Part shown: in pieces, positions 18,942 through 27,738 of the stretch
How the letters are laid out: each line of letters starts with the position of its first letter
Position numbering within the stretch: position 1 is the first letter of the stretch
Source of the DNA: Lewinellaceae bacterium
GTDB taxonomy: Bacteria > Bacteroidota > Bacteroidia > Chitinophagales > Saprospiraceae
Assembly: GCA_024644235.1 (NCBI GenBank)
Contig: JAHELJ010000012.1
Span: forward strand, 47,742-111,741
Direction of reading: 5' to 3'
DNA: 64,000 nucleotides
The notes under the pieces: generated by a model
The model's database searches: none
What the model was told of the DNA's origin: nothing
Seen by the model: only the letters and a program-made list of their open reading frames with translations
Position numbers and translations under genes: made by a program

Positions 18942-19062
18942 GATGGAAATTTAGGTAAAAAGAAGGAGTACCTGATGTGAAGGATAGATAGATCTTTTTC
19001 TTTTATCTTCAGGCCCACCGCATAACACGGATAATGTACTTGAGTAACAAAGCAAACTCTAC

Positions 19063-20364
19063 ATGGATTTATTGGGAGATGTATTGAGGGGTTTCCTGGG
19101 TCTGTCAGTGATGATAGGGATCTGTTATGCAATCAGTACCAGTCGAAAATCAGTCGATTGGAGGTTGGTCGGCATGGGTTTGGGATTACAGATCATTCTC
19201 GCATTCCTAATGCTTAAGGTAAGTTTCATCAGAGAAATATTCCGGTTTATCGTCAATTTCTTTGTGATGATGATTTCGGCTACGGAGGAGTCAGCTCAGT
19301 TCCTTTTTGGTGATCTTGCAGAAGCAGGTGGGCCTTTTGGCTTTGCTTTTTATGTACTGCCTACCATTGTTTTTTTCTCCGCACTGTCATCCCTGCTTTA
19401 CTATCTAGGTATTCTCCAAAAAGTGGTATATGGTTTCGCTTGGCTCATGAATAAAACGATGAAGCTATCCGGTGCCGAAAGTCTTGCAGCAGCGGCTAAT
19501 GTGTTCATTGGACAGACTGAAGCACCGCTGGTTGTCAAACCCTACCTCGAACGTATGACCCGAAGCGAAATCATGTGTTTAATGACGGGTGGTATGGCTA
19601 CCATTGCCGGGGGAGTCTTTGGAGCCTATATGGCCATGTTGGGCGGAGACACGATTGAAGGAAAGCAACTCTTCGGGATGCATCTGCTTACTGCTAGCAT
19701 CATCTCAGCTCCTGCCGCAATCGTGGCAGCCAAAGTGATATTCCCGGAGACAGATCGTGAAAAAATTGATACCGAAATAAATATTCCCAGAACCGAAGCA
19801 GGTAGCAATGTGCTTGATTCGCTTTCAACCGGCACCACAGACGGTGTGAAACTGGCTGTCAATGTGGGAGCTATGCTTCTTGCTTTTATGGCTTTTATCT
19901 ATTTGGCCAATGGCATTTTCTTTCAAATTGGTGAATGGACCAACATAAATGCCTCAATTATAACTCGGAGCAATGGAGCTTATGATGGGTTTACTTTGCA
20001 ATATGTTTTCGGCATACTCTTTTCCCCAATTGCCTGGTTACTTGGAGTGCCTGGAAGCGATATGATTGCTGTGGGACAAATGCTTGGTGAGAAGACCATC
20101 TTGAATGAGTTCTTCGCCTATGTCACTCTCACTGATATGAAAAACATGGGCTTACTTACGGATAAGTCTATCATCATTGGCACCTATGCACTTTGCGGTT
20201 TCGCCAATTTTGCCAGCATTGGTATTCAAATAGGTGGTATCGGTGCAATTGCTCCCGGACAACGAAAAACCCTTACTGAACTAGGGATACGTGCATTGGT
20301 AGGTGGCACCATTGCTTGTTTCTTGACTGCAATTATTGCCGGAGTATTGGTTAGAGAGCTCTAA
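19063..20364 (+). CDS. nupC: NupC-type concentrative nucleoside transporter
   Basis: A 433-residue inner-membrane nucleoside:cation symporter of the CNT family. Conserved stretches include FVLPTIVFFSALSSLLYYLG, NVFIGQTEAPLVVKPYL (with the conserved Q-T-E nucleoside-binding segment), MTGGMATIAGGVFGAYM, and near the end YALCGFANFASIGIQIGG. These are the paired hairpin/helix elements that hold the nucleoside and Na+. The gene is first in the salvage run: the next start is only seven bases after its stop. Which nucleosides it prefers is not readable, but linkage to purine and thymidine phosphorylases suggests a broad range. Confidence 0.94.
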   Translation: MDLLGDVLRGFLGLSVMIGICYAISTSRKSVDWRLVGMGLGLQIILAFLMLKVSFIREIFRFIVNFFVMMISATEESAQFLFGDLAEAGGPFGFAFYVLPTIVFFSALSSLLYYLGILQKVVYGFAWLMNKTMKLSGAESLAAAANVFIGQTEAPLVVKPYLERMTRSEIMCLMTGGMATIAGGVFGAYMAMLGGDTIEGKQLFGMHLLTASIISAPAAIVAAKVIFPETDREKIDTEINIPRTEAGSNVLDSLSTGTTDGVKLAVNVGAMLLAFMAFIYLANGIFFQIGEWTNINASIITRSNGAYDGFTLQYVFGILFSPIAWLLGVPGSDMIAVGQMLGEKTILNEFFAYVTLTDMKNMGLLTDKSIIIGTYALCGFANFASIGIQIGGIGAIAPGQRKTLTELGIRALVGGTIACFLTAIIAGVLVREL

Positions 20365-20370
20365 ACTTCT

Positions 20371-21201
20371 ATGAACATCTCGGAGCAAATAGATAAAGGA
20401 TACCGGTTTCTCCAAACTCAGCTAGTATCTGCCAAGCCAAAAATTGGTCTGATACTGGGAAGTGGGTTTTCCGAAGTTGCTGATCATGTTCAAGTGCTGA
20501 CCACAACGCCTTTCGATCACATTCCAGGATTTCCAAAGGCCTCCGTCGAGGGTCACGAGGGCTTATGGATTGTAGCACGTCTTGATGGAGTGGATCTAGT
20601 GATTATGAAAGGAAGGATCCACTATTATGAAGGCCACTCGATGCAAACATTGTCGTTACCAGTGCGAATCATGAGTAAGCTGTCCATTGAGACAATGATT
20701 CTTACGAATGCTTCGGGAGCTATCAATAGCGATTTATCTCCGGGCGACCTAATGCTGATAAAAGATCATATCAATCTATCTTTCACAAATCCCTTGATCG
20801 GTCCAAACGATCCCGAATTAGGTCCACGCTTTCCAGATACATCCACTACCTATACATTGAAATTAAGACAACAGGCCACACATGTAGCTAATCAACTTCA
20901 GATTCCGATAATCGAAGGTGTCTACCTATTCACCAGCGGACCCAGCTATGAAACTCCCGCAGAGGTAAGGATGATGAGGACACTTGGTGCTGATGTGGTT
21001 GGCATGTCGACTGTCCCCGAAGCTTTGGCTGCCAAACATGCCGGCATGAAAGTACTTGGTATTTCCCAGGTGACAAATATGGCCGCTGGGCTCTCTTCTT
21101 CCCCTCTAAGTCACGAAGATGTTTTAAAAACCACTGCCGGAACCAGCTCAAATACCACCAGCTTTGTATTGGGCTGTATTAAATCTCTTGCAGAATCATG
21201 A
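20371..21201 (+). CDS. punA: Purine nucleoside phosphorylase, trimeric type (copy 1)
   Basis: A 276-residue member of the trimeric PNP/MTAP family, which splits purine (deoxy)nucleosides with phosphate into base and (deoxy)ribose-1-phosphate. Phosphate and ribose-site motifs are LGSGFSEVA, KGRIHYYEGHS and NASGAIN. The two base-recognition residues of 6-oxopurine PNPs (Glu201 and Asn243 in the human enzyme) are present as Glu194 in SYET and Asn236 in VTNMA. Inosine and guanosine are therefore the expected substrates. Its last base overlaps the next start as ATGA, which suggests translational coupling. It is followed by a diverged paralogue. Confidence 0.93.
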   Translation: MNISEQIDKGYRFLQTQLVSAKPKIGLILGSGFSEVADHVQVLTTTPFDHIPGFPKASVEGHEGLWIVARLDGVDLVIMKGRIHYYEGHSMQTLSLPVRIMSKLSIETMILTNASGAINSDLSPGDLMLIKDHINLSFTNPLIGPNDPELGPRFPDTSTTYTLKLRQQATHVANQLQIPIIEGVYLFTSGPSYETPAEVRMMRTLGADVVGMSTVPEALAAKHAGMKVLGISQVTNMAAGLSSSPLSHEDVLKTTAGTSSNTTSFVLGCIKSLAES

Positions 21202-22025
21202 GGGAGAAAAGCCAATTAGCCGAAGCTTACCATAAAGTGACGGACAATGTAGCATTCAGACCAAGAATCGGGTTAATACTTGGCTCAGGTCTGGGTGTTT
21301 TCGCTGAATCTCTTGAAAACCAATTAGCCATCCCATACCGAGACATTCCTCATTTCCCCCAGGTGTCAATCGAGGGTCATCAGGGCAATCTTGTTTTTGG
21401 ACAGGTTATCGGCAAGGATGTAGTCGCGATGCAGGGTAGAGTTCATTTTTATGAACATGGAGAAATGGCTTCGGTGAGGTTTCCGGTACGATTGATGCAT
21501 CTGATGGGTGTCACTAATTTAATCGTTACCAACGCCTGCGGTGGCCTGCGCGAAAATCAGTATCCTGGTGCTTTGATGCTCATCAAAGATCACATCAACT
21601 TTATGGGCACAAATCCATTGATTGGACCGAACGACGACTCATTAGGACCACGATTTCCGGATATGTCTCAGCCCTATGATGCTAGCTTGACCAATATTGC
21701 CAGATCGACCGCCAAGGACCTCAACATGGACCTTTTAGAGGGAGTTTACTGTGCTGTTAGTGGTCCCTACTATCTTTCAGGGGCTGAACTAAAAATGTTG
21801 AGAATTGCAGGAGCGGATACAGTAGGAATGTCGACAGTCCCGGAAGTGATTGTAGCAAACCACTGTGGGATTAAGGTACTTGGGATTTCCTGTATTACTG
21901 ATATGGCAATTCCAGAATCTCTCAGTCCTCTGACACACCATGAGGTAATTGAGGTAGCTGCCAGGACCCGTCCCCGATTCATCAGTTTTATTCAAGCGAT
22001 CATTGCCAAGCTTCCTACTTCATGA
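21198..22025 (+). CDS. PNP/MTAP-family phosphorylase, diverged paralogue (copy 2)
   Basis: A 275-residue paralogue lying directly after copy 1 and sharing its framework (LGSGLGVFA, QGRVHFYEHGEM, TNACGGLREN, GMSTVPE). The base-recognition residues differ: the Glu of copy 1 (SYET) is Leu193 here (YYLS), and the Asn is Asp235 (ITDMA). Human MTA phosphorylase also has Asp at the Asn position, and Asp there favours 6-amino purines. Adenosine, deoxyadenosine or methylthioadenosine are therefore more likely substrates than guanosine; this is inference from family knowledge. Both ends overlap neighbours by four bases (ATGA), tying its translation to copy 1 and deoA. Confidence 0.9.
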   Translation: MREKSQLAEAYHKVTDNVAFRPRIGLILGSGLGVFAESLENQLAIPYRDIPHFPQVSIEGHQGNLVFGQVIGKDVVAMQGRVHFYEHGEMASVRFPVRLMHLMGVTNLIVTNACGGLRENQYPGALMLIKDHINFMGTNPLIGPNDDSLGPRFPDMSQPYDASLTNIARSTAKDLNMDLLEGVYCAVSGPYYLSGAELKMLRIAGADTVGMSTVPEVIVANHCGIKVLGISCITDMAIPESLSPLTHHEVIEVAARTRPRFISFIQAIIAKLPTS

Positions 22026-23326
22026 ATATCAAGAAGATCATCGCAAAAAAACGAGACTGCTTGAAACTGGAGAAAAGTGAGGTTGACTATTTCATTGCAG
22101 AGCTGGTAGCTGGAAAGATACCCGATTATCAGATAACCGCAATGCTGATGGCCATCTATATCAATGGAATGGAACCCAAAGAACTCAGTCATTTTACCTC
22201 GGCAATGGCCACTTCAGGATCTGTTTTGGATCTTCATGCTATTCAAAGGATTAAGGTTGATAAACATAGTACAGGAGGTGTGGGAGACAAGACTACACTG
22301 ATCGTCGCTCCAATGGTGGCTGCCGCAGGTGCTTGTGTCGCTAAACTATCGGGTAAGGGACTGGCACACACAGGTGGCACTCTTGACAAACTCTCGGTCT
22401 TTCCCGGGTTTCGTACAGATCTTTCTCTGCTTGAGTTTGAATCTGTGGTGTCAAAAACCGGTCTGGTCATTTCTGGGCAAACAGATGAATTAGTACCTGC
22501 CGATAAGATCTTATACTCATTGAGAGATGCCACTTCCACCGTTACTTCATTACCATTGATTGCATCTAGTATAATGAGCAAGAAAATTGCCGGCGGAGCT
22601 GATGCAATCCTATTGGATGTAAAGGTGGGCTCAGGTGCCAGCACGCGCTCTAAAGATCAAGCATATACCCTTGCCAATACAATGATAAGAATTGGTAAGT
22701 CACTCAATCGCCGAACTCATGCCATCTTATCTTCCATGGACCAACCTTTAGGATACACAGTAGGAAACGCTTTGGAAGTCAGTGAAGCCATCGACACTCT
22801 GATGGGGAATGGTCCAAAAGATGTACTTTCCTTGTCACTACAGGTCGGTAGCATCATGTTGGAGATGGCAGGTATTTGCACAGATCGACAAGAGGCTATT
22901 GAATTGCTGGATACCCAGATCAAGACAGGTGCCGCAATGGAAAAATGGGCAGAGATGATCGAAGCTCAGGGAGGCGATGCCTCACTCTTAGCTCAACCAG
23001 AACAGCTAAGGAGAGCTCCACATCAATCGGATTTAAAAGCAGCAGAAACAGGATTTGTAAGCAGGATGGATGCTCGAGTCATTGGAGAGGCAGCAATGCT
23101 TGCCGGTGCAGGAAGAAAGGAAAAGAATGATCAAATCGACCTGCAAGCGGGTGTAATACTTCACAAGAAGATTTCTGATCCAGTAGTGGCCGGGGAAACA
23201 GTTTTTACCATCCTCTCTTCTGATCCTAAGAAACTGCATTTTGCAGCAACTCATCTTCAAACAGCCATTGCTGTCAGTGAAGAGCCGATTCAACCACCGG
23301 TACTTGTGATCGATGAAATCTTTTGA
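22022..23326 (+). CDS. deoA: Thymidine/pyrimidine-nucleoside phosphorylase
   Basis: A 434-residue enzyme that converts thymidine or deoxyuridine plus phosphate to base and deoxyribose-1-phosphate. Signature segments are KHSTGGVGDKTTL (phosphate site, about residues 81-93), SGKGLAHTGGTLDKL, and LPLIASSIMSKKIAGGADAI, followed by the GYTVGNALEVSEA hinge and the C-terminal alpha/beta domain. The length fits both DeoA and Pdp; the sequence does not let me choose between strict thymidine and broader pyrimidine use. It closes the four-gene run nupC-PNP1-PNP2-deoA and begins inside the stop of PNP2 (ATGA). Confidence 0.93.
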   Translation: MNIKKIIAKKRDCLKLEKSEVDYFIAELVAGKIPDYQITAMLMAIYINGMEPKELSHFTSAMATSGSVLDLHAIQRIKVDKHSTGGVGDKTTLIVAPMVAAAGACVAKLSGKGLAHTGGTLDKLSVFPGFRTDLSLLEFESVVSKTGLVISGQTDELVPADKILYSLRDATSTVTSLPLIASSIMSKKIAGGADAILLDVKVGSGASTRSKDQAYTLANTMIRIGKSLNRRTHAILSSMDQPLGYTVGNALEVSEAIDTLMGNGPKDVLSLSLQVGSIMLEMAGICTDRQEAIELLDTQIKTGAAMEKWAEMIEAQGGDASLLAQPEQLRRAPHQSDLKAAETGFVSRMDARVIGEAAMLAGAGRKEKNDQIDLQAGVILHKKISDPVVAGETVFTILSSDPKKLHFAATHLQTAIAVSEEPIQPPVLVIDEIF

Positions 23327-23415
23327 AACTAAAGAGTCATCTCATCAACAAGGAAGGAACATTATGCCATTCTTTCAGTCAAAAAAGATATTTTGCCAAC
23401 CAAAACAATTATCAA

Positions 23416-23847
23416 ATGAAAAGAACTGCAACAGCCGTATGGAAAGGATCTGGACTGGAGGGATCAGGTACACTAACTACCCAAAGTCGAGCTTTTGATA
23501 ATCAACCTTATTCAACTAAGCTGCGTTTTCAGAATGAAGATGGCACAATGGGTACCAATCCTGAAGAGCTGATAGCAGCTGCTCATGCCGGTTGCTTCAA
23601 TATGGCGTTGAGCTTTCAACTCACAGGAGCCGGTTTTGTACCTGATGAGCTTAATACCAAAGCATCGCTCACGATCGAAAAAGAGGACTCAGGTTGGCGT
23701 ATCAAAAAAATCGTCCTTGATCTAACAGGCAAAGTACCTGGAATCGATAAGGAAAAGTTTTTGGAGTTGGCTGATAATGCCAAGAATGGTTGTCCTGTCT
23801 CCAATGCACTCAGTTGTCCCATCGAGATGAATGCATCACTGGCGTAG
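23416..23847 (+). CDS. osmC: OsmC/Ohr-family organic hydroperoxide reductase
   Basis: A 143-residue peroxidase using paired cysteines against organic hydroperoxides. The first Cys is in AAHAGCFNMALS and the second in NAKNGCPVSNALSCPIE, both in the expected OsmC setting. The start at ATG 23416 gives the family-typical MKRTATAVWKGSGLEGSGTL; the frame is open 31 codons further upstream but that part has no family likeness. It lies 89 bases after deoA on the same strand. It is convergent with mgtE, four bases apart. Confidence 0.92.
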   Translation: MKRTATAVWKGSGLEGSGTLTTQSRAFDNQPYSTKLRFQNEDGTMGTNPEELIAAAHAGCFNMALSFQLTGAGFVPDELNTKASLTIEKEDSGWRIKKIVLDLTGKVPGIDKEKFLELADNAKNGCPVSNALSCPIEMNASLA

Positions 23848-23851
23848 TGGG

Positions 23852-25219
23852 CTAAAGACCACTTATATGGGTAAGAGTTAGAGATGCAAAAGTCAGAGCC
23901 AGGAAAAAACCAAACATATCAGTTATAGTTGTCAGGATAGGGCCTGATGCCAAGGCTGGATCCATATTAAATTTCTTAAGTAGTAATGGCACGGTCCCAC
24001 CAATCGATACCGCAACAATGGTGTTAATGGCCAAGGCTGCCCCTACCACACCACCAAGTATAATGTTGCCCTTCCAGATCCACGCCGCGATGCCAATTAA
24101 GATCCCCAAAACGGTTCCGTTTATGACTCCGACAGAAACCTCTTGATACCAGACCCGAAGGGCCTCACCGGGTCGAACAACACCAAGAGACAGCTCCCTC
24201 ATGCTCACTGCTACCGCCTGATTGCCAGAACATCCACTCATATCTGATATGATAGGCAGAAAGACAGCCAAGGCAATTACCGAACTCAATACATCTTGGT
24301 GGTATGCAATCACGCTAGCCGCTACGATGTTGAGAAGGATATTTACGGATAGCCACGACAATCTTCTTTTTGAACGCAACAGCACAGGCATGGTGCGTAT
24401 TTCATCACCACCAACGATACCTCGGGATTCCAGATGCTCCTGAGCTGCTTGCTCTGCCTGAGCCTCCAGGACGTCCCTCCGTAAAACAACTCCCATCAGG
24501 AAGTGACGTTCATCAACAACCGGCACTCCAAAAAAGTCGTTCTGATCAAAGAAGTCGACTAGTTCATCCATGGTAGCGTCGTATCTCACGGCAAACGGGT
24601 CACTGTGCATGATGTGTTCCAACCTGGTATCGTCTTCGGCCAGAAGGAGATCTTGCATTTGTAAGATGCCACAAAACTGACCTTTAGCATCAATCACATA
24701 GATGTACCTGATCCGGTAGTTCTGATATTCCTCGGCATTTGTTCTCAGATCCTCAATGACTTCACTGATCGTTGTGGTTTCTGCATATGAGAGAAACTCC
24801 GTGATCATTAGTCCTCCTGCTGTTTCCGCGTGATACTCAATCATCCGCCTGAGATCGGAAGCAGTCTCAGGTTCCATTTTGGAAATAATTTCTTCGGCTT
24901 CTTCCCCGAGTTCAGCAAGAAGATCTACCCGCTCGTCGCTGGGCATCTCATTGAGGATGGCCACCACCTCATGAGCTTCAAGATCCTCGATAATATCAGC
25001 TGCCTCTGAGTCCGGGATCTCCTCCAAGACTTCGGCTGCAAGATCGTTTGGTAATAACCTGAGCAGTTTCAGTTGATCTTCTTCTCTCAGGTGGACAAAG
25101 GTGTGAACGATTTCACGTGATGTCATGCCGTCAATAAGATCGGCTATCTTGTCACGGGCATTTTGCTCCAATAGTGGCTGTAATCTCTCCCAGAGTCTGG
25201 TCGTCTGTTCGGTGGTCAT
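23852..25219 (-). CDS. mgtE: Magnesium transporter MgtE
   Basis: A 455-residue Mg2+ channel. The order is: an MgtE N domain of helical superhelix repeats (about 1-130, with LLRLLPNDLAAEVLEEIPD), two CBS domains (about 135-260) that gate by intracellular Mg2+, a plug helix, and five membrane helices (about 285-455). The pore-lining segment contains the conserved P-I-I-S-D-M-S-G-C-S-G-N-Q run, with the Asp that binds Mg2+. Length and domain order are standard. A -7 promoter element lies 23 bases upstream. Nothing links it to its neighbours. Confidence 0.95.
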   Translation of the reverse strand: MTTEQTTRLWERLQPLLEQNARDKIADLIDGMTSREIVHTFVHLREEDQLKLLRLLPNDLAAEVLEEIPDSEAADIIEDLEAHEVVAILNEMPSDERVDLLAELGEEAEEIISKMEPETASDLRRMIEYHAETAGGLMITEFLSYAETTTISEVIEDLRTNAEEYQNYRIRYIYVIDAKGQFCGILQMQDLLLAEDDTRLEHIMHSDPFAVRYDATMDELVDFFDQNDFFGVPVVDERHFLMGVVLRRDVLEAQAEQAAQEHLESRGIVGGDEIRTMPVLLRSKRRLSWLSVNILLNIVAASVIAYHQDVLSSVIALAVFLPIISDMSGCSGNQAVAVSMRELSLGVVRPGEALRVWYQEVSVGVINGTVLGILIGIAAWIWKGNIILGGVVGAALAINTIVAVSIGGTVPLLLKKFNMDPALASGPILTTITDMFGFFLALTFASLTLTHISGL

Positions 25220-25241
25220 CTTTGCACGATTTTGCTAGCGA

Positions 25242-25249
25242 CAAAAATA
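25242..25249 (-). promoter_or_regulatory. Candidate -7 element for mgtE
   Basis: Read on the minus strand the bases are TATTTTTG, a full TAnnTTTG match placed 23 bases before the mgtE ATG. No correctly spaced -33 TTG is present. Confidence 0.38.
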
Positions 25250-25307
25250 GACCAATCTCTCATCCGGATTAAGGAAAATTCAACCCTTTCGGGCTATGTG
25301 GCTACGA

Positions 25308-26252
25308 TTATCTTCCGACTGGATGCCAGGTAGTCTTCATCTCCTGGGTATCCATAATTTGATATGGGCCCTGACACGATTTAGAGTCCCATGCTGCATG
25401 CATGAGATTGATTACCCTTTTTACATTTGCAGATGCATTCACTTCGATTGCCGTGAGTTCCTTTTTGTCAGATCCTCCATAGATGATTGCATTTACGTCC
25501 ATGTGTGTGGAGAAATGGCCTACCAATTCTGCAGTTCGACCGGTTATGATATTGACTACTCCACCAGGCAAATCTGAGGTATGAAGCACCTCCGCGAATG
25601 ATATCGCAGGCGTAGGTTGTGACTGAGATGCCAGGACGATAATGGTGTTGCCTCCGACAATAACAGGCAATAAAATTGATACCAAGCCCAATAAACCAGG
25701 TCGGTCGGGAGCCACCGCCGAGACCACTCCGGTCGGCTCTGGAGAAGAAAAATTGAAGTAAGGTGCTGCCACTGGGTTAACGGAGCTGAACACTTGCTGA
25801 TACTTGTCAGCCCAACCGGCATAATATACAATTCGGTCAATGACCGATTCGACTTCCTGCTGAGCCTCTTTCGGGGTCGATCCCAGTGCGAGCAGTTCTT
25901 CACGGAATTGTTGCTGGCGACCTTCGAGCATCTCGGCGATACGGTAAAGGATCTGACCGCGATTGTAGGCAGTCCTTGCCTGCCAACTTCCAAAAGCCTT
26001 ACGAGCAGCAACGACGGCATTTCGAAAGTCTTTGCGGGAACCAAGGCAAATGTTTACTGTCCCCAGACGATCGTTGTCGATCGAATAATACCTACCTGAT
26101 TCAGAGCGAGGGAATGCGCCACCAACATACATCTTGTAGGTTTTCATGATCTGCAACCTCTCTATTGTTTTCCCGTTTTCCTTTGTTTGCTTTTCACCCT
26201 TTGGTAGTCCGTTGCCGGATGATGATGACTTCTCTTTTGTTGATTTTCGCAT
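25308..26252 (-). CDS. Catalytically dead aldehyde dehydrogenase-like protein (ALDH16 second-domain type)
   Basis: A 314-residue protein with the ALDH NAD-binding fold but without an active site. Residues about 36-290 align with the preceding true ALDH (YVGGAFPRSESGRYYSI, NAVVAARKAFGSWQARTAYNRGQILYRIAEML, DRIVYYAGWADKYQQVF, LPGGVVNIITG). The IPWNFP Asn position reads APDRPG, the ELGGK Glu region is replaced, and the catalytic-Cys domain is absent altogether. This is the make-up of the second half of ALDH16 proteins. One base separates its ATG from the ALDH stop. Residues 1-35 are a Lys/Ser-rich linker; a later start at 26147 would remove it. It is probably a structural partner of the ALDH upstream. 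Confidence 0.82.
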   Translation of the reverse strand: MRKSTKEKSSSSGNGLPKGEKQTKENGKTIERLQIMKTYKMYVGGAFPRSESGRYYSIDNDRLGTVNICLGSRKDFRNAVVAARKAFGSWQARTAYNRGQILYRIAEMLEGRQQQFREELLALGSTPKEAQQEVESVIDRIVYYAGWADKYQQVFSSVNPVAAPYFNFSSPEPTGVVSAVAPDRPGLLGLVSILLPVIVGGNTIIVLASQSQPTPAISFAEVLHTSDLPGGVVNIITGRTAELVGHFSTHMDVNAIIYGGSDKKELTAIEVNASANVKRVINLMHAAWDSKSCQGPYQIMDTQEMKTTWHPVGR

Positions 26253-26253
26253 G

Positions 26254-27735
26254 TCAGTTCAGTTCAAGATATGGTGATAATCCATGTAGGCCGCCCTCCC
26301 TGCCAAAACCACTTTCTTTATATCCTCCAAATGGCGAAGTGGGATCAAATTTATTATATGTATTCGCCCAAACCACCCCGGCACGCAGGGCTTTGGTCAT
26401 GCTAAATATTTTCGCGCCCTTGTCCGTCCATACTCCAGCCGATAATCCATAGTGTGTGTTATTTGCCTTGTCCAAAGCTTCTTCTATCGTTCGAAAACTT
26501 TGGACAGTCAAGACCGGTCCGAATATTTCTTCCTGCACAATACGATGAGATTGAGCAGCACCGGTAAACAGTGTAGGCCGGCACCAAAATCCTCCATTAT
26601 GAGGTAACTCGCAAGAGCTTTGATACATTTCAGCACCCTCACTAACGCCCATTTCCAAATAGGAACGAATGGTGGCTAATTGGCTGGCGGAATTGATCGC
26701 TCCAATATCTGTGTTTTTATCCAGCGGATCACCAACGATCAGAGTTTCCATCCTATCCTTTAGTTTTCGTATCACCAGGTCCTCGACTGATTCTTGCACG
26801 AATAATCTAGACCCAGCACAGCAGACATGACCCTGGTTGAAATAGATTCCGTTGACTATTCCCTCTACCGCCTGATCGATGGTGGCATCCTCCATAATAA
26901 TATTGGCCGCCTTGCCTCCCAATTCCAAAGTGAGTCGTTTCTGTGAGCCCGCTACTGACTTCTGGATCATTTTCCCTACCTCTGTTGATCCGGTAAAAGC
27001 AATCTTATCGATACCGGAGTGCTTCACCAAAGCAGCACCGGTAGCACCAGCTCCCGTGACAATGTTGACTACTCCAGCCGGTAAATCAGCATCCTGAATG
27101 ATCTCTGCTAACTTCATGGCAGTCAATGGGGTGGTCTCCGCTGGCTTTAAGACGACTGTATTCCCGGTTGCCAGTGCTGGTGCTAGTTTCCAGGCCGCCA
27201 TCAGCAAGGGAAAATTCCATGGTATGATTTGACCTGCTACCCCCAATGGACTGGCCTTCCGCCCTGGAAATGCGTATTCCAGTTTGTCGGCCCAGCCGGC
27301 ATAGTAGAAGAAATGGGCTGCAGCCAAAGGAATATCCACAGTCTTCGATTCCCGGATTGGTTTACCACCATCGATGCTTTCAACGACGGCTAACTCCCTG
27401 GCCCTTTCCTGGATCAACCGGGCGATGCGATATATGTACTTTCCCCGCTCACTGGCATCAAGTCCACTCCAACTGGGAAAAGCTTTCTTTGCTGTCTTCA
27501 CAGCCTTGTTGATATCTTTATCTGTTCCTTCGGCTACCAGTGCTATTTTACGACCAGTGGCAGGATTGATCGTCTTAAAGTATTTTCCTGCTACCGGCTT
27601 CACAAACTTGCCTCCTATAAACAGGTCATATTGATCCTTTAAAATCACATGATCCTTATTTTCAGGTGCCGGTGCATATTTCCATGAAGTCCCAAATTTC
27701 AATTTTCGATCTGTTTGCTTCTTCGATCTTGCCAT
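26254..27735 (-). CDS. NAD(P)-dependent aldehyde dehydrogenase
   Basis: A 493-residue ALDH oxidising an aldehyde to its carboxylic acid. The active site is complete: Asn174 in IPWNFP, Glu271 in ELGGK, and nucleophile Cys305 in GHVCCAGSR. The cofactor-loop segments FTGSTEVGK and KPAETTPLTA are also present. Three bases separate its ATG from the deoC stop, and one base separates its stop from the next start, so it is the middle gene of a deoC-ALDH-deadALDH operon. DeoC releases acetaldehyde, which makes acetaldehyde a plausible substrate (inference from context). The C-terminus resembles the first half of ALDH16 proteins. Confidence 0.93.
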   Translation of the reverse strand: MARSKKQTDRKLKFGTSWKYAPAPENKDHVILKDQYDLFIGGKFVKPVAGKYFKTINPATGRKIALVAEGTDKDINKAVKTAKKAFPSWSGLDASERGKYIYRIARLIQERARELAVVESIDGGKPIRESKTVDIPLAAAHFFYYAGWADKLEYAFPGRKASPLGVAGQIIPWNFPLLMAAWKLAPALATGNTVVLKPAETTPLTAMKLAEIIQDADLPAGVVNIVTGAGATGAALVKHSGIDKIAFTGSTEVGKMIQKSVAGSQKRLTLELGGKAANIIMEDATIDQAVEGIVNGIYFNQGHVCCAGSRLFVQESVEDLVIRKLKDRMETLIVGDPLDKNTDIGAINSASQLATIRSYLEMGVSEGAEMYQSSCELPHNGGFWCRPTLFTGAAQSHRIVQEEIFGPVLTVQSFRTIEEALDKANNTHYGLSAGVWTDKGAKIFSMTKALRAGVVWANTYNKFDPTSPFGGYKESGFGREGGLHGLSPYLELN

Positions 27736-27738
27736 CAG

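Noticed and set aside
23835..23870. Short inverted repeat AGTGG/CCACT between osmC and mgtE as a terminator
   Set aside because: Only five pairs, overlapping the stop codon region, with no T-tract on either strand.
25308..26252. Calling the second ALDH-fold gene a broken pseudogene
   Set aside because: It has a full uninterrupted frame of 314 codons, starts one base after the ALDH stop, and its missing active site agrees with the known degenerate half of ALDH16 proteins.
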